A stretch of DNA of 64,000 bases, from NCBI RefSeq assembly GCF_004022465.1, contig NZ_SAVA01000003.1:1-64000 (forward strand), in the 5' to 3' direction. The notes under the pieces are model-generated. The model did no database searches, had not been told where the DNA came from, and saw only the letters and a list, made by a program, of their open reading frames with translations. The stretch is from Rhodobacter huangdaonensis (lineage in GTDB: Bacteria > Pseudomonadota > Alphaproteobacteria > Rhodobacterales > Rhodobacteraceae). Numbering within the stretch: position 1 is the stretch's first letter; each line of letters starts with the position of its first letter. This document shows positions 53,475-62,519 of this stretch, in pieces. A program made the translations under genes and the position numbers.

Positions 53475-55712
53475 TCACTTCAGCCGCAGGGAGTTCAGCG
53501 ACACCGTAATCGAGGATGCCGACATCGCCAAGGCCGCGGCAAGCGGCGTCGCCAGGCCGACCAGCGCGATCGGCACCGCGACGACGTTGTAGAGCCCCGA
53601 AAGCGCGAAGTTCTGCTTGATCCGCCGCCGTGCCTGCACCGAGATCCGCACGGCATCGGCGACGGGCGCAAGGTCCTGGCCGAGCAGCACGATGTCCGAG
53701 GCGGTGCGCGCCGCATCGAGCGCCGAGGCCGGCGAGATCGAGACATGCGCCGAGGCGAGCGCCGCGGTGTCGTTCAGCCCGTCGCCCACCATCAGCACCC
53801 GCGCGCCCTGGCCGGTCATCTCGGCGACCAGCGCCGCCTTCTCCTCGGGCCGCGCGCCCGAGTGCCATTCGGCAATGCCAAGCCGGCGGGCCAGCGCCGC
53901 GACCGCGCCCTCGACATCGCCCGAAACCAGCAGCACACGCTTTTTCTGCGCGAGCAGCGCCGTGACCGCGGCCTCGGCCCCCGGCCGCAGGCTGTCGGCA
54001 AAGCGCAGCGTGACGGGCGCCTCGGCACCGATGCGCAGATGCGTCGCGGTCACGCTGCCCGCCTCGGCCCCGACCCAGTCGGCCCGGCCAAGGCGCAGGA
54101 TCGCGCCATCCAGCCGCCCCTCGACGCCATAGCCCGGCACCTCGTGCAGATCGTCAAGCGCGGCGGGAACGATGCCGCGCTCCTGCGCCGCCGCAGCCAG
54201 CGCCTTCGCCAGCGGATGCGACGAGGCCCCGGCAAGCGCCGCGGCAAGCGCGAATTGCGCGGGCGTCAGCTCGAACAGGTTCTCGGGCGTGGGCGCCCCC
54301 ATGGTCAGCGTGCCGGTCTTGTCGAAGACGACGGTGTCGACCTCGGCCAGCCGTTCGAGCGCGGTGCCGTCCTTGATCAGCAGCCCCTTGCGGAAAAGCC
54401 GCCCCGAGGCCGCGGTGACCACCGCCGGCACCGCAAGGCCAAGCGCGCAGGGGCAGGTGATGATGAGCACCGCCGCGGCGATGTTGATCGCGTGGCGCAC
54501 ATCGCCGCCGGTGATCCACAGCCAGATCAGGAAGGACGAGAAGGCGAGCGTGTGCACGAGCGGCGAATAGGCCCGCGCCGCCCGTTCGGCGAGCGAGGTG
54601 TATTTCGTCTTCGCCGATTCGGCGGTGGCGACCAGATCCGCCATGCGGTGCAGCGAGCTGTCCTTGCCCGCCGCGGTGACGCGCAGGGTGAGCGGGCCGG
54701 TGAGGTTCACCTCGCCCGCCGAGAGCGTCACGCCGGGCCCGGCATAGACCGGCAGCGACTCGCCCGTCAGCAGCGAGCGGTCGGTCTCGGAGGTGCCCTC
54801 GGTCACCTCGCCATCGGCCGGGATCCGGCCACCCGGGCGCACCCGGATGATGTCGCCCGGCACGAGCTCGCCCACCGGCACCACGACCTCGGCGCCGTCG
54901 CGCAGCACCGTCGCGCGCGGCACCTCGAGCGCGGCCAGCTCCTCGGCCGCCGAGCGCGCCACGGCGCGGGTGCGGTAATCGAGATAGCGCCCGACGAGCA
55001 GGAAGAACGACAGCATCACCGCCGCGTCGAAATAGGCCTGATGGCCGTGATGCGCGGTTTCGTAAAGCGAGATCGACGAGGCGAGAATCAGCGCCAGCGA
55101 GATCGGCACGTCCATGTTGACGCGCCCGTGCCGCAGCCCGGCCCAGGCCGAGGCGAAGAACGGCTGCCCGGCGAAGACCACCGTCGGCAGCGCGATCGCC
55201 GCCGAGATCCAGTGGAACATGTCGCGCGTGGCATCCTCGGCCCCCGACCAGACCGAGATCGAGAGCAGCATGATGTTCATCATCGCGAAGCCCGCGACGC
55301 CGATGCGCATCAGCAGGTCGCGGCCGCGCTTGTCGGTCTCGGTCGCCGACAGCAGTCCGGGGTCGAGCTCGTAGGCCTCGTAGCCGATGCCGTCGAGCGC
55401 GGCGACGAGCGGCGCCGCCTCCACCCCGGGTTCCGCGTCGATCGAGACGCGCTTGAGCGTCAGGTTCACCCGTGCCGAACGCACGCCGGGCTGGCGCGAG
55501 AGCTCGCGTTCGACATCGGTGATGCAGACCGCGCAATGCGCGGTCGGCAGCGACAACATGATCCGCGCGCCGCGGAGGTCACCCGATTTCGCCAGCGCCT
55601 CGGCCGAGGGGGCCGCAAGGCAGGCCGGGCAGGCCGAGGCGGAAACATGCTCCGCCTCCCCCGCCGGCGGGGCGGAAGAGGCCAGACCATTGGCGGCAGG
55701 GGCGACCGTCAT
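53475..55712 (-). CDS. ccoI: Copper-translocating P1B-type ATPase CcoI
   Basis: 745 residues from ATG 55712. N-terminal CPAC (an extra Cys pair) and heavy-metal domain with CAVC, membrane CPC (TCPCALGLAVPAVVTAASGR), phosphorylation motif FDKTGTLTMG, TGES actuator and GDGLNDTAAL. FixI/CcoI subclass, which loads Cu for CuB of cbb3 oxidase rather than conferring resistance. Third gene of ccoGHIS. The window also encodes CopA, so both P1B classes are present. Confidence 0.94.
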   Translation of the reverse strand: MTVAPAANGLASSAPPAGEAEHVSASACPACLAAPSAEALAKSGDLRGARIMLSLPTAHCAVCITDVERELSRQPGVRSARVNLTLKRVSIDAEPGVEAAPLVAALDGIGYEAYELDPGLLSATETDKRGRDLLMRIGVAGFAMMNIMLLSISVWSGAEDATRDMFHWISAAIALPTVVFAGQPFFASAWAGLRHGRVNMDVPISLALILASSISLYETAHHGHQAYFDAAVMLSFFLLVGRYLDYRTRAVARSAAEELAALEVPRATVLRDGAEVVVPVGELVPGDIIRVRPGGRIPADGEVTEGTSETDRSLLTGESLPVYAGPGVTLSAGEVNLTGPLTLRVTAAGKDSSLHRMADLVATAESAKTKYTSLAERAARAYSPLVHTLAFSSFLIWLWITGGDVRHAINIAAAVLIITCPCALGLAVPAVVTAASGRLFRKGLLIKDGTALERLAEVDTVVFDKTGTLTMGAPTPENLFELTPAQFALAAALAGASSHPLAKALAAAAQERGIVPAALDDLHEVPGYGVEGRLDGAILRLGRADWVGAEAGSVTATHLRIGAEAPVTLRFADSLRPGAEAAVTALLAQKKRVLLVSGDVEGAVAALARRLGIAEWHSGARPEEKAALVAEMTGQGARVLMVGDGLNDTAALASAHVSISPASALDAARTASDIVLLGQDLAPVADAVRISVQARRRIKQNFALSGLYNVVAVPIALVGLATPLAAALAMSASSITVSLNSLRLK

Positions 55713-55716
55713 CGGC

Positions 55717-56172
55717 TTACTTGTCCACGAAGAGGTCGATGCGCTGGCGGAACTTGGTGCCGTCATGGGCGACCGCATCGAGATGGATCAGCCAGGCCCC
55801 CGGCGCCAGCTGCACCGGCGCCGAGAAGATCCCGCCGGCGAAGGACAGCTCGGGCTCGACATCCTCGCTCGACATGGTGGTGCGGCCGACGAGGGCGTGC
55901 AGGGTGGCCACCCGCGCGGGCAGCCCCCCCTTGTCGCGGATCACCAGCGACAGGACACCGCGGTCATAGGTCGGCTCGACCACCCAGCCGAGCTTTTCCT
56001 GCGCGGCGCGGTCGGCGTCGAAGGTCTGCGACGCGACGTAGGAGTTCGAGACCTCGAGCCCGGGGAAGGTCTTCACCGCCTTCACCGCCATGGTGACGTT
56101 GACGGCGATGACGATGCCGAAGAAGGCGAGTGCGATCAGCAGGACCTTCCGGCCGGTCAGGGGTTTGCCCAT
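55717..56172 (-). CDS. ccoH: cbb3 oxidase assembly protein CcoH (FixH family)
   Basis: 151 residues from ATG 56172 (GAGGAG upstream). One N-terminal membrane helix (KVLLIALAFFGIVIAVNVTM), then a periplasmic domain with LEVSNSYVASQTFDADRAAQ, the FixH hallmark. Stabilises the oxidase during assembly. Four bases from ccoI, ten from ccoG. Confidence 0.92.
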   Translation of the reverse strand: MGKPLTGRKVLLIALAFFGIVIAVNVTMAVKAVKTFPGLEVSNSYVASQTFDADRAAQEKLGWVVEPTYDRGVLSLVIRDKGGLPARVATLHALVGRTTMSSEDVEPELSFAGGIFSAPVQLAPGAWLIHLDAVAHDGTKFRQRIDLFVDK

Positions 56173-56182
56173 TCTGTGCTCC

Positions 56183-57625
56183 TCAGTGATGCTGTTCACG
56201 GCCATTGAACACTGCCTCGGCCGAAGCCCGGTCGGTGCCCTTCACGTCTTCGACCCAGATCTTGATCTCGGACCGGTCCTCGCGGGCCATCTTCGACCCG
56301 GCCGGCGCCTCGATGTAAAGACGCTGGGTCGAAAGCTGGTCGGCAGGTGCCGTCACCGTATCGCCCGGCTGGCCTTCGAGCGTCAGCGTCAGCGGCTCGC
56401 GCTCTTCATGGTCCTCCGTGGTGACCGAGATCCGGTAAGTGGTCGCCTCGCCATGCTTGTTGCGCAGCCGCAGCGTGTAGATGTTGCGGATCGAGCCGTC
56501 GCCCTGCACGACGTAAAGCGGGTCGCGGTTCGGGGTGACGTTGAAGTCGATCGGCGAGCGCATGAACAGCGCCACCACCAGCCCGATGCCGATGCCGGCC
56601 CAGAGGGTGAAGTAGAGGATCGTGCGCGGCCGGAAGACATGCTTCCAGACATTCGTCGGATGCTCGCCCGCGCGTTCCTTCGCCTCGTCCTTCAGCGCGA
56701 TGTAGCCGATCAGCCCGTGCGGCTTGCCGACCTTGTCCATCATCTCGTTGCAGGCGTCGATGCACAGCCCGCAGGTGATGCATTCGAGCTGCTGGCCGTT
56801 GCGGATGTCGATGCCCATCGGACAGACGTTGAAACAGGCCTGACAGTCGATGCAGTCGCCGTTGCCGGCGACGCCCGGCTTGCCGCGCGGCTCGCCACGC
56901 CATTCGCGATAGGCGATGGTGATCGTGTCCTCGTCCATCATCGCCGCCTGGATGCGCGGCCAGGGGCAGGCATAGATGCAGATCTGCTCGCGCGCGAAGC
57001 CGCCGAAGGCGAAGGTGGTGGCGGTGGCGACGGCGATCGTGGTGTAGGCCACGGCCGAGGCGGAGCCATGCAGCAGGTCGTGCAGGAGCGTCGGCGCGTC
57101 GGTGAAGTAGAACACCCAGGCACCGCCGGTGGCGACGCCGATCAGCAGCCACAGCGTCCACTTCGTCATCCGCTTGCGGATCTTCTCGAAGTCCCACTTC
57201 TGCCGCAGCAGGCGGATGCGGGCGTTGCGGTCGCCCTCGACGATGCGCTCGACGAGGATGAACAGGTCGGTCCAGACCGTCTGCGGGCAGGCATAGCCGC
57301 ACCACACCCGCCCCATCGCCGAGGTGAACAGGAAGAGCCCGAGCCCCGCCATGATGAGAAGGCCGGCGACGAAGTAGAATTCGTGCGGCCAGATCTCGAT
57401 CATGAAGAAGAAGAAGCGCCGGTTCGCCAGGTCGACGAGCACCGCCTGGTCGGGCAACGCCGGACCGCGATCCCAGCGGATCCACGGGGTGATGTAGTAG
57501 ATGCCCAGCATCAGGGTCATCAGCACCCATTTCAGGGTGCGGAAATGACCCTTCACGCGGCGCGGGAAGACGGGTTCGCGCGCGGCGTAAAGCGGGCCGG
57601 ATTCACTCGGTTCGGTGGAGCTCAC
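56183..57625 (-). CDS. ccoG: Cu(I) reductase/assembly protein CcoG (RdxB), polyferredoxin
   Basis: 480 residues from GTG 57625 with GGAGAG upstream. About five membrane helices, a CxxxCP motif in the membrane (GYACPQTVW; ICIYACPWPRIQ), and two [4Fe-4S] motifs: CIDCQACFNVCP and CITCGLCIDAC. The C-terminal periplasmic Ig-like domain (TPNRDPLYVVQGDGSIRN) is typical. CcoG reduces Cu(II) for CcoI during oxidase assembly. First gene of ccoGHIS; an FNR-type site lies 67 bases upstream of its start. Confidence 0.94.
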   Translation of the reverse strand: MSSTEPSESGPLYAAREPVFPRRVKGHFRTLKWVLMTLMLGIYYITPWIRWDRGPALPDQAVLVDLANRRFFFFMIEIWPHEFYFVAGLLIMAGLGLFLFTSAMGRVWCGYACPQTVWTDLFILVERIVEGDRNARIRLLRQKWDFEKIRKRMTKWTLWLLIGVATGGAWVFYFTDAPTLLHDLLHGSASAVAYTTIAVATATTFAFGGFAREQICIYACPWPRIQAAMMDEDTITIAYREWRGEPRGKPGVAGNGDCIDCQACFNVCPMGIDIRNGQQLECITCGLCIDACNEMMDKVGKPHGLIGYIALKDEAKERAGEHPTNVWKHVFRPRTILYFTLWAGIGIGLVVALFMRSPIDFNVTPNRDPLYVVQGDGSIRNIYTLRLRNKHGEATTYRISVTTEDHEEREPLTLTLEGQPGDTVTAPADQLSTQRLYIEAPAGSKMAREDRSEIKIWVEDVKGTDRASAEAVFNGREQHH

Positions 57626-57691
57626 AGGTCTCTCTCCGTTGGCTGATCTCTCGGTTCCGGTCCCTTCTGCTATGGCAGGGCCGGAAAGGCT

Positions 57692-57705
57692 TTGACATGC
57701 GTCAA
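57692..57705. promoter_or_regulatory. FNR-family site upstream of ccoG
   Basis: TTGACATGCGTCAA: perfect palindrome with TTGAC-N4-GTCAA arms, close to the FNR consensus TTGAT-N4-ATCAA. Placed 67-80 bases upstream of the ccoG start. Confidence 0.75.
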
Positions 57706-57850
57706 AATTGCAGATTTCTGATACAGGATAAGCCGGCCCGAGAAAAGAAGGCCCCGCACGCGCAGGCGGCGGGGCGATTGTATCGTCCGGCAGAAAGAAC
57801 ACCGGCGCCCCCAGGAAACGCGCGAACAGGACGGGGCGCCGGTGCCACCC

Positions 57851-57880
57851 GGGGGGCTTCGGATCGCTCCGCAGCCCCCC
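57851..57880 (-). terminator. Hairpin after ccoP
   Basis: GGGGGGCT..AGCCCCCC outer stem with an inner CGGA/TCCG stem, 13 bases after the ccoP stop on the minus strand. No U-run, so it may only reduce read-through into ccoG. Confidence 0.55.
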
Positions 57881-57892
57881 GAATTTCTTGTG

Positions 57893-58786
57893 TTACTGAC
57901 CGCCGCCCAGCGAGTGGACGTAGGCCGCGACCGAACGGATCTGCGCTTCGCTCAGACGCGCGGTGCCGCCTTCGGGGGCATAGCTCCACGAGGGCATGAC
58001 GCCCGCGCGGCCGAATTCGACGGTCTTGGTGATGGTGGCCTGGTCGCCGCCATAGAGCCAGATCGCGTCGGTCAGGTTCGGTGCGCCCATCTCCTGCATG
58101 CCCTTGGCGTCTTCGCCGTGACAGGCGGTGCAGTTGTCGGCAAAGACCTGCGCGCCGGCCGTGGCCTTGGCGGCATCGGCCTGCTGGCCCGAGATCTGCA
58201 GCACGTATTGCACGACGTCGTCGATCTGGGTCTGGTCGAGCAACCCGTCGGTCAGATGCGCCGGCATCGCCGCGGCCGGATTGGTGTCCGGATCCAGCGG
58301 ATCACGGATACCGTGCTGCACGTCGGTGTAGATCTGTTCGATCGTGCCGCCATGCAGCCAGTCGCTGTCGAGCAGGTTCGGGAAGCCCGGGTTGCCGCCC
58401 GCGCCCGCGCCGTGGCACTGCGCACACCAGGTGCGGAATACCGCGCCGCCGGCGTTGCGGGTGAAGTCGACCAGTTCCGGATCGTTGGCGATCTGGTTCA
58501 GGTCGGTCGCCACCAGCTTTTCCTCGATCGGCTTGTTGGCGTCGGCATACTTCTGGATGTCGACCGCGACATCGGCGCGGGTCGAGCTGTGCAGAAGCCC
58601 GGGCGTCGCCCCCGAGGCGAAGATCGGCCAGGCCGGCATCGCGATCGAGTAGGCCACGCCCCAGACGATGCAGGCGTAGAAGGTCCACAGCCACCAGCGC
58701 GGCAGCGGGTTGTTGTACTCGGAAATGCCGTCCCACGAATGGCCCGTGGTCTCGACTTGCTTCTTGGTCGTCGGTTTTTTGCTCAT
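57893..58786 (-). CDS. ccoP: cbb3-type cytochrome c oxidase subunit III (dihaem cytochrome c)
   Basis: 297 residues from ATG 58786 (AAGGAGG upstream). N-terminal helix (WWLWTFYACIVWGVAYSIAM), then two cytochrome c domains with CAQCH and CTACH haem sites and axial Met candidates in AAAMPAHLTDG and GVMPSW. Transfers electrons from soluble cytochromes to CcoO. Last gene of ccoNOQP. Confidence 0.95.
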   Translation of the reverse strand: MSKKPTTKKQVETTGHSWDGISEYNNPLPRWWLWTFYACIVWGVAYSIAMPAWPIFASGATPGLLHSSTRADVAVDIQKYADANKPIEEKLVATDLNQIANDPELVDFTRNAGGAVFRTWCAQCHGAGAGGNPGFPNLLDSDWLHGGTIEQIYTDVQHGIRDPLDPDTNPAAAMPAHLTDGLLDQTQIDDVVQYVLQISGQQADAAKATAGAQVFADNCTACHGEDAKGMQEMGAPNLTDAIWLYGGDQATITKTVEFGRAGVMPSWSYAPEGGTARLSEAQIRSVAAYVHSLGGGQ

Positions 58787-58798
58787 GTCCACGCCTCC

Positions 58799-59014
58799 TT
58801 ACAACGTGGCGCCGTCGTCCTTGCAGCAGCCGTCCTTGCAGCCGCCGCCAGAACAGGCGGGTTTGTCATCATGCCGGAAGGGGATGCTTGCCGTATCGTC
58901 GTGAACCCGGCGCGAGCCGGGGCGCAGCGCGAAGACGACAGCTCCCACGAAGACAAGGAGCATCGCCAGCGCAGCCCAGCTGTCGGCGAATTCACGGAAG
59001 ATATGGTAGTCCAT
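58799..59014 (-). CDS. ccoQ: cbb3-type oxidase subunit CcoQ with Cys-rich tail
   Basis: 71 residues: one membrane helix (about 13-30), the conserved RPGSRRVHDDTA and IPFRHDD, then an unusual C-terminus with four Cys (C54, C59, C63, C64: CSGGGCKDGCC) and Lys/Asp. CcoQ stabilises the complex. The Cys cluster could bind copper or form disulfides; the tail faces the cytoplasm in the usual topology. Confidence 0.93.
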   Translation of the reverse strand: MDYHIFREFADSWAALAMLLVFVGAVVFALRPGSRRVHDDTASIPFRHDDKPACSGGGCKDGCCKDDGATL

Positions 59015-59025
59015 CCCCTGCCCCC

Positions 59026-59754
59026 TCAGCGACTTGCCACGGGTTCGAAGGTCGAGAAGTCGACCATCGTACCGAGAACCTGCAGATAGGCGATCAGCGC
59101 ATCCATCTCCGAAATGCCGGGCTGGCCGTCGAAGTTGCGGATGTTGACCTTGGCGCCGTACCGCGCGGTCAGGCCCTCGGTATCGCCGTCAGGATTGACC
59201 TGCGCGGCGAAGTCGGCCTTCGCGTTGGCGATCATCTCGGAGGTGTAGGGCACACCCACGAGCTGATCGGTGTTGAGACGGTCCTCGATGTAGGTGGGTT
59301 CGATCATGCGGGTCTTGAGGAACCCGTATTTCGGCATCACCGATTCCGGCACGACCGATTGCGGGTTCGTCAGGTGGTCCACATGCCACGCATCCGAGTA
59401 GCGGTTGCCGACGCGGGCGAGGTCGGGCCCCGTCCGCTTCGAGCCCCACTGGAACGGGTGGTCATACATCGACTCGGCAGCGAGCGAGTAGTGACCGTAA
59501 CGTTCCACCTCGTCGCGCATCGGACGGATCATCTGCGAGTGGCAGACATAGCAGCCCTCACGCACGTAGATGTCGCGGCCCGTCAGCTCGAGCGGGGTGT
59601 AGGGACGCACGCCTTCCACCTTCTCGATGGTGTTCTCGAGATAGAACAGGGGCGCGATCTCCACGATGCCGCCGATGGTGACAACGAGGAAGGAGAAGAT
59701 CAGCAGCAGCGTGGCGTTCTTTTCGATGACGCCATGTTTGTCCAGAAGTGCCAT
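59026..59754 (-). CDS. ccoO: cbb3-type cytochrome c oxidase subunit II (monohaem cytochrome c)
   Basis: 242 residues. One N-terminal helix (NATLLLIFSFLVVTIGGIVE) anchors a periplasmic cytochrome c domain with haem motif CYVCH (EGCYVCHSQMIRP) and an axial Met. Passes electrons from CcoP to the haem b of CcoN. Twelve bases separate it from ccoN and eleven from ccoQ. Confidence 0.96.
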   Translation of the reverse strand: MALLDKHGVIEKNATLLLIFSFLVVTIGGIVEIAPLFYLENTIEKVEGVRPYTPLELTGRDIYVREGCYVCHSQMIRPMRDEVERYGHYSLAAESMYDHPFQWGSKRTGPDLARVGNRYSDAWHVDHLTNPQSVVPESVMPKYGFLKTRMIEPTYIEDRLNTDQLVGVPYTSEMIANAKADFAAQVNPDGDTEGLTARYGAKVNIRNFDGQPGISEMDALIAYLQVLGTMVDFSTFEPVASR

Positions 59755-59766
59755 CTGCGGATCTCC

Positions 59767-61368
59767 TTATTCGGCCGGAACTGCGGCAACCGAGGCGGCG
59801 GCAGCGCGCGGCTGCTTGGCGACGGTGGCCCACAGGTTGTAGGCCATGATGCAGGCGCCGGTGAGATACATCACCCCCCCCAGACCACGCACCACATACA
59901 TCGGATGCTTCGCGGCGACGGTGTCGGCGAAGGCGTTCACGAGGAAGCCCTGGCTGTCGACTTCGCGCCACATCAGACCTTCCATGATGCCCGTCACCCA
60001 CATCGAGGCGGCGTAGAGCACGATGCCGATGGTGGCGAGCCAGAAGTGCCAGCTCACGAGCTTGGTCGAGTAGAGCCGTTCACGCGACCACAGTTTCGGC
60101 ACCAGGAAGTAGAGGGCACCGAAGGTGATCATGCCGTTCCAGCCGAGCGCGCCCGAGTGCACGTGACCGATCGTCCAGTCGGTGTAGTGCGACAGCGAGT
60201 TCACCGCCTTGATCGACATCATCGGGCCTTCGAAGGTCGACATGCCGTAGAAGCCGACCGAGACCACCATCATCCGGATGACCGGGTCGGTGCGCAGCTT
60301 GTCCCAGGCGCCCGAGAGCGTCATCAGGCCGTTGATCATGCCGCCCCACGAGGGCATCCACAGGATCACCGACATCACCATGCCGAGGGTCGAGGCCCAG
60401 TCCGGCAGAGCGGTGTAATGCAGGTGGTGCGGACCGGCCCAGATGTAGAGGAAGATCAGCGCCCAGAAGTGCACGATCGAGAGCTTGTAGGAATAGACCG
60501 GGCGTTCGGCCTGCTTCGGCACGAAGTAGTACATCATGCCGAGGAAGCCCGCGGTCAGGAAGAAGCCCACCGCGTTGTGGCCATACCACCACTGCGTCAT
60601 CGCGTTCTGCACGCCCGAGAACACCTGCACCGACTTCGAGCCGAAGATCGACACCGGGATCGCGAGGTTGTTCACCACATGCAGCATCGCGATGGTCACG
60701 ATGAAGGACAGGTAGAACCAGTTCGCCACATAGATGTGGGGTTCCTTGCGCTTGAAGATGGTGCCGAGGAAGGTGATCAGATAGGTGACCCAGACGATCG
60801 TGATCAGCCAGTCGACGTGCCATTCCATCTCGGCGTATTCCTGCGACTGGGTCGCGCCGAGAATGTAGCCCGAGGCCGCGGTCACGATGATCAGCTGCCA
60901 GCCCCAGAACACGAACCAGCCGAAGGCCGTGCCACCGAAGAGACGCGCCGCCGAGGTGCGCTGCACCACGTAGAACGAGGTCGCGATCAGCGCGTTGCCA
61001 CCGAAGGCGAAGATCACCGCCGAGGTGTGCAGCGGCCGCAGCTTGCCGAAGTTCAGATAGCCCTGGGCCCATTCGAAGTTGAGCGCCGGAAAGGCGAGCT
61101 GGAAGGCGATGAGGACGGCGACGAGGAAGCCCACGATTCCCCAGAACACCGTCGCGATCACGCCTGCACGGATCACGCCGTCGAAATATTCGGTTTCAGA
61201 GGGTTTCGGCCCCCCCATGGTGCGCAGCACCCAGATGAACGCGATCGCTGCTGCCAGCATGATCTCGATCGCGTTCACCATGTACGGAAGATCGCGCGCG
61301 TAGTTGGCCGCGATGGCGGCCAGTACCGCCACCAGACCAAGCGCGATCAGCTTGATATAATCCCACAT
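59767..61368 (-). CDS. ccoN: cbb3-type cytochrome c oxidase subunit I (catalytic)
   Basis: 533 residues, about twelve to fourteen helices. Conserved histidines include those in LRPLHTSAVIFAFGGNA (low-spin haem b), WYGHNAVGFFLTAGF (CuB and active-site region), YIWAGPHHLHYTALPDW (CuB ligands HH) and IGHVHSGALGWNGM (haem ligands). High-affinity O2 reduction and proton pumping under low oxygen. First gene of ccoNOQP, with a perfect FNR box upstream. Confidence 0.97.
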   Translation of the reverse strand: MWDYIKLIALGLVAVLAAIAANYARDLPYMVNAIEIMLAAAIAFIWVLRTMGGPKPSETEYFDGVIRAGVIATVFWGIVGFLVAVLIAFQLAFPALNFEWAQGYLNFGKLRPLHTSAVIFAFGGNALIATSFYVVQRTSAARLFGGTAFGWFVFWGWQLIIVTAASGYILGATQSQEYAEMEWHVDWLITIVWVTYLITFLGTIFKRKEPHIYVANWFYLSFIVTIAMLHVVNNLAIPVSIFGSKSVQVFSGVQNAMTQWWYGHNAVGFFLTAGFLGMMYYFVPKQAERPVYSYKLSIVHFWALIFLYIWAGPHHLHYTALPDWASTLGMVMSVILWMPSWGGMINGLMTLSGAWDKLRTDPVIRMMVVSVGFYGMSTFEGPMMSIKAVNSLSHYTDWTIGHVHSGALGWNGMITFGALYFLVPKLWSRERLYSTKLVSWHFWLATIGIVLYAASMWVTGIMEGLMWREVDSQGFLVNAFADTVAAKHPMYVVRGLGGVMYLTGACIMAYNLWATVAKQPRAAAASVAAVPAE

Positions 61369-61473
61369 GTTGTGCGTCCCTTCGTCTTGTCTTCCCCCCG
61401 TTCCCAGAATCGGTCGATCCGGGGCGGGAAGTTTCGACTATCGCTCTTGTGGTCTCAGGGTATGCCTGATGCC

Positions 61474-61487
61474 TTGATCTGTATCAA
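61474..61487. promoter_or_regulatory. FNR box upstream of ccoN
   Basis: TTGATCTGTATCAA, exact match to TTGAT-N4-ATCAA, 106 bases before the ccoN start; a GATAGT at 61438-61443 (minus strand) may be the -10. Confidence 0.88.
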
Positions 61488-61545
61488 ATCAATCACGAGG
61501 GGGTGAGCTCATTCGCCGCAGGATCGTCCCCGGCCAGCAACACAC

Positions 61546-61559
61546 TTGATCGGGATCAA
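61546..61559. promoter_or_regulatory. FNR box upstream of the universal stress protein gene
   Basis: TTGATCGGGATCAA, exact match to the FNR consensus, 62 bases before the start at 61621 and 72 bases centre-to-centre from the ccoN box. The spacing suits a class II activator site for the plus-strand gene. Confidence 0.85.
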
Positions 61560-61620
61560 GGTATTCCCCATGTCATAGAGCTAGTTTGCGCGCAGGAAGC
61601 AGACGCGGAGGACAAAAACC

Positions 61621-62460
61621 ATGGCTTACAAGACCTTGTTGACGATCGTGACGGATGTTGCGGCCGCCAAGGCACAGCTGGATGCGGCGGTCGCCGTGGC
61701 CCGGCAGGAGGATGCGCATCTCGACGTTCTGTGCATGGGCGTCGACCGGACCCAGACGGGGTATTACTACGCCGGGGCAACCGCCTTCGTGCAGCAGGAG
61801 ACGCTCGACCGCGCCCAGGAAGAGGCGCGCGAGATCGAGACCGCGGTGAAGGCCCGTCTCGAGGCCGAGGACATCCGCTGGAGCGCGGAAGCGGTCGTGG
61901 TGCAGATCGGCGCGATCGCCACCGTGGCCGGGCTGCGCGCCCGCTTCGCCGATCTCGTCATCATGGGCCGGCCCTACGGCAAGGGCCGTGGCCAGGAGAT
62001 CGAGGCCGCGATCGAGGCCGCCCTCTTCGAGGGCCAGGTGCCGGTGATGATCGTTCCGGACGGCTATACCGGCACGCTCGGGGCGCGGCGCGTGGTCGTC
62101 GCCTGGAACCAGTCGAACGAGGCGATGAGCGCGATCCGCAAGGCCATGCCCTTCCTGAAGGCGGCCGAGCTGGTCGACATCACGGTGATCGACCCGCCGC
62201 CGCACGGCCCGGAACGCTCGGACCCGGGCGGCCAGCTGAGCCAGATGCTCGCCCGCCACGGCGTGCATGCCGAGGTCTCGGTGCTGGCGAAGACGATGCC
62301 GCGGGTGTCGGATGTGCTGAACCGCCACGTGCGCGAGACCGAGGCCGACATGATCGTGATGGGCGCCTATGGCCACTCGCGCTTCCGCGAGGCGATCCTC
62401 GGCGGCGCCACCCGGCACATGCTGGAACTGGCCGAGGTGCCGGTGCTGATGGCGCATTGA
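61621..62460 (+). CDS. Tandem-type universal stress protein (UspA family)
   Basis: 279 residues; GGAGG upstream of the ATG. Two Usp halves: residues 1-145 (LLTIVTDVAAAKAQLDAAVA) and 150-279, the second with the ATP-loop pattern MGAYGHSRFREAILGGATRH. Divergent from ccoN with its own FNR box, so probably induced under low oxygen with the oxidase. The same gene sits here in Rhodobacter relatives. Confidence 0.92.
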   Translation: MAYKTLLTIVTDVAAAKAQLDAAVAVARQEDAHLDVLCMGVDRTQTGYYYAGATAFVQQETLDRAQEEAREIETAVKARLEAEDIRWSAEAVVVQIGAIATVAGLRARFADLVIMGRPYGKGRGQEIEAAIEAALFEGQVPVMIVPDGYTGTLGARRVVVAWNQSNEAMSAIRKAMPFLKAAELVDITVIDPPPHGPERSDPGGQLSQMLARHGVHAEVSVLAKTMPRVSDVLNRHVRETEADMIVMGAYGHSRFREAILGGATRHMLELAEVPVLMAH

Positions 62461-62484
62461 CGCAAGCCACTCCGCGAACGGAAG

Positions 62485-62508
62485 CGGCGCCCCGCGGGGC
62501 GCCGTTTT
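62485..62508. terminator. Rho-independent terminator after the Usp gene
   Basis: CGGCGCCC-CGCG-GGGCGCCG followed by TTTT, between convergent Usp and YnfA-like genes. Confidence 0.85.
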
Positions 62509-62519
62509 CACCTTCCGGC

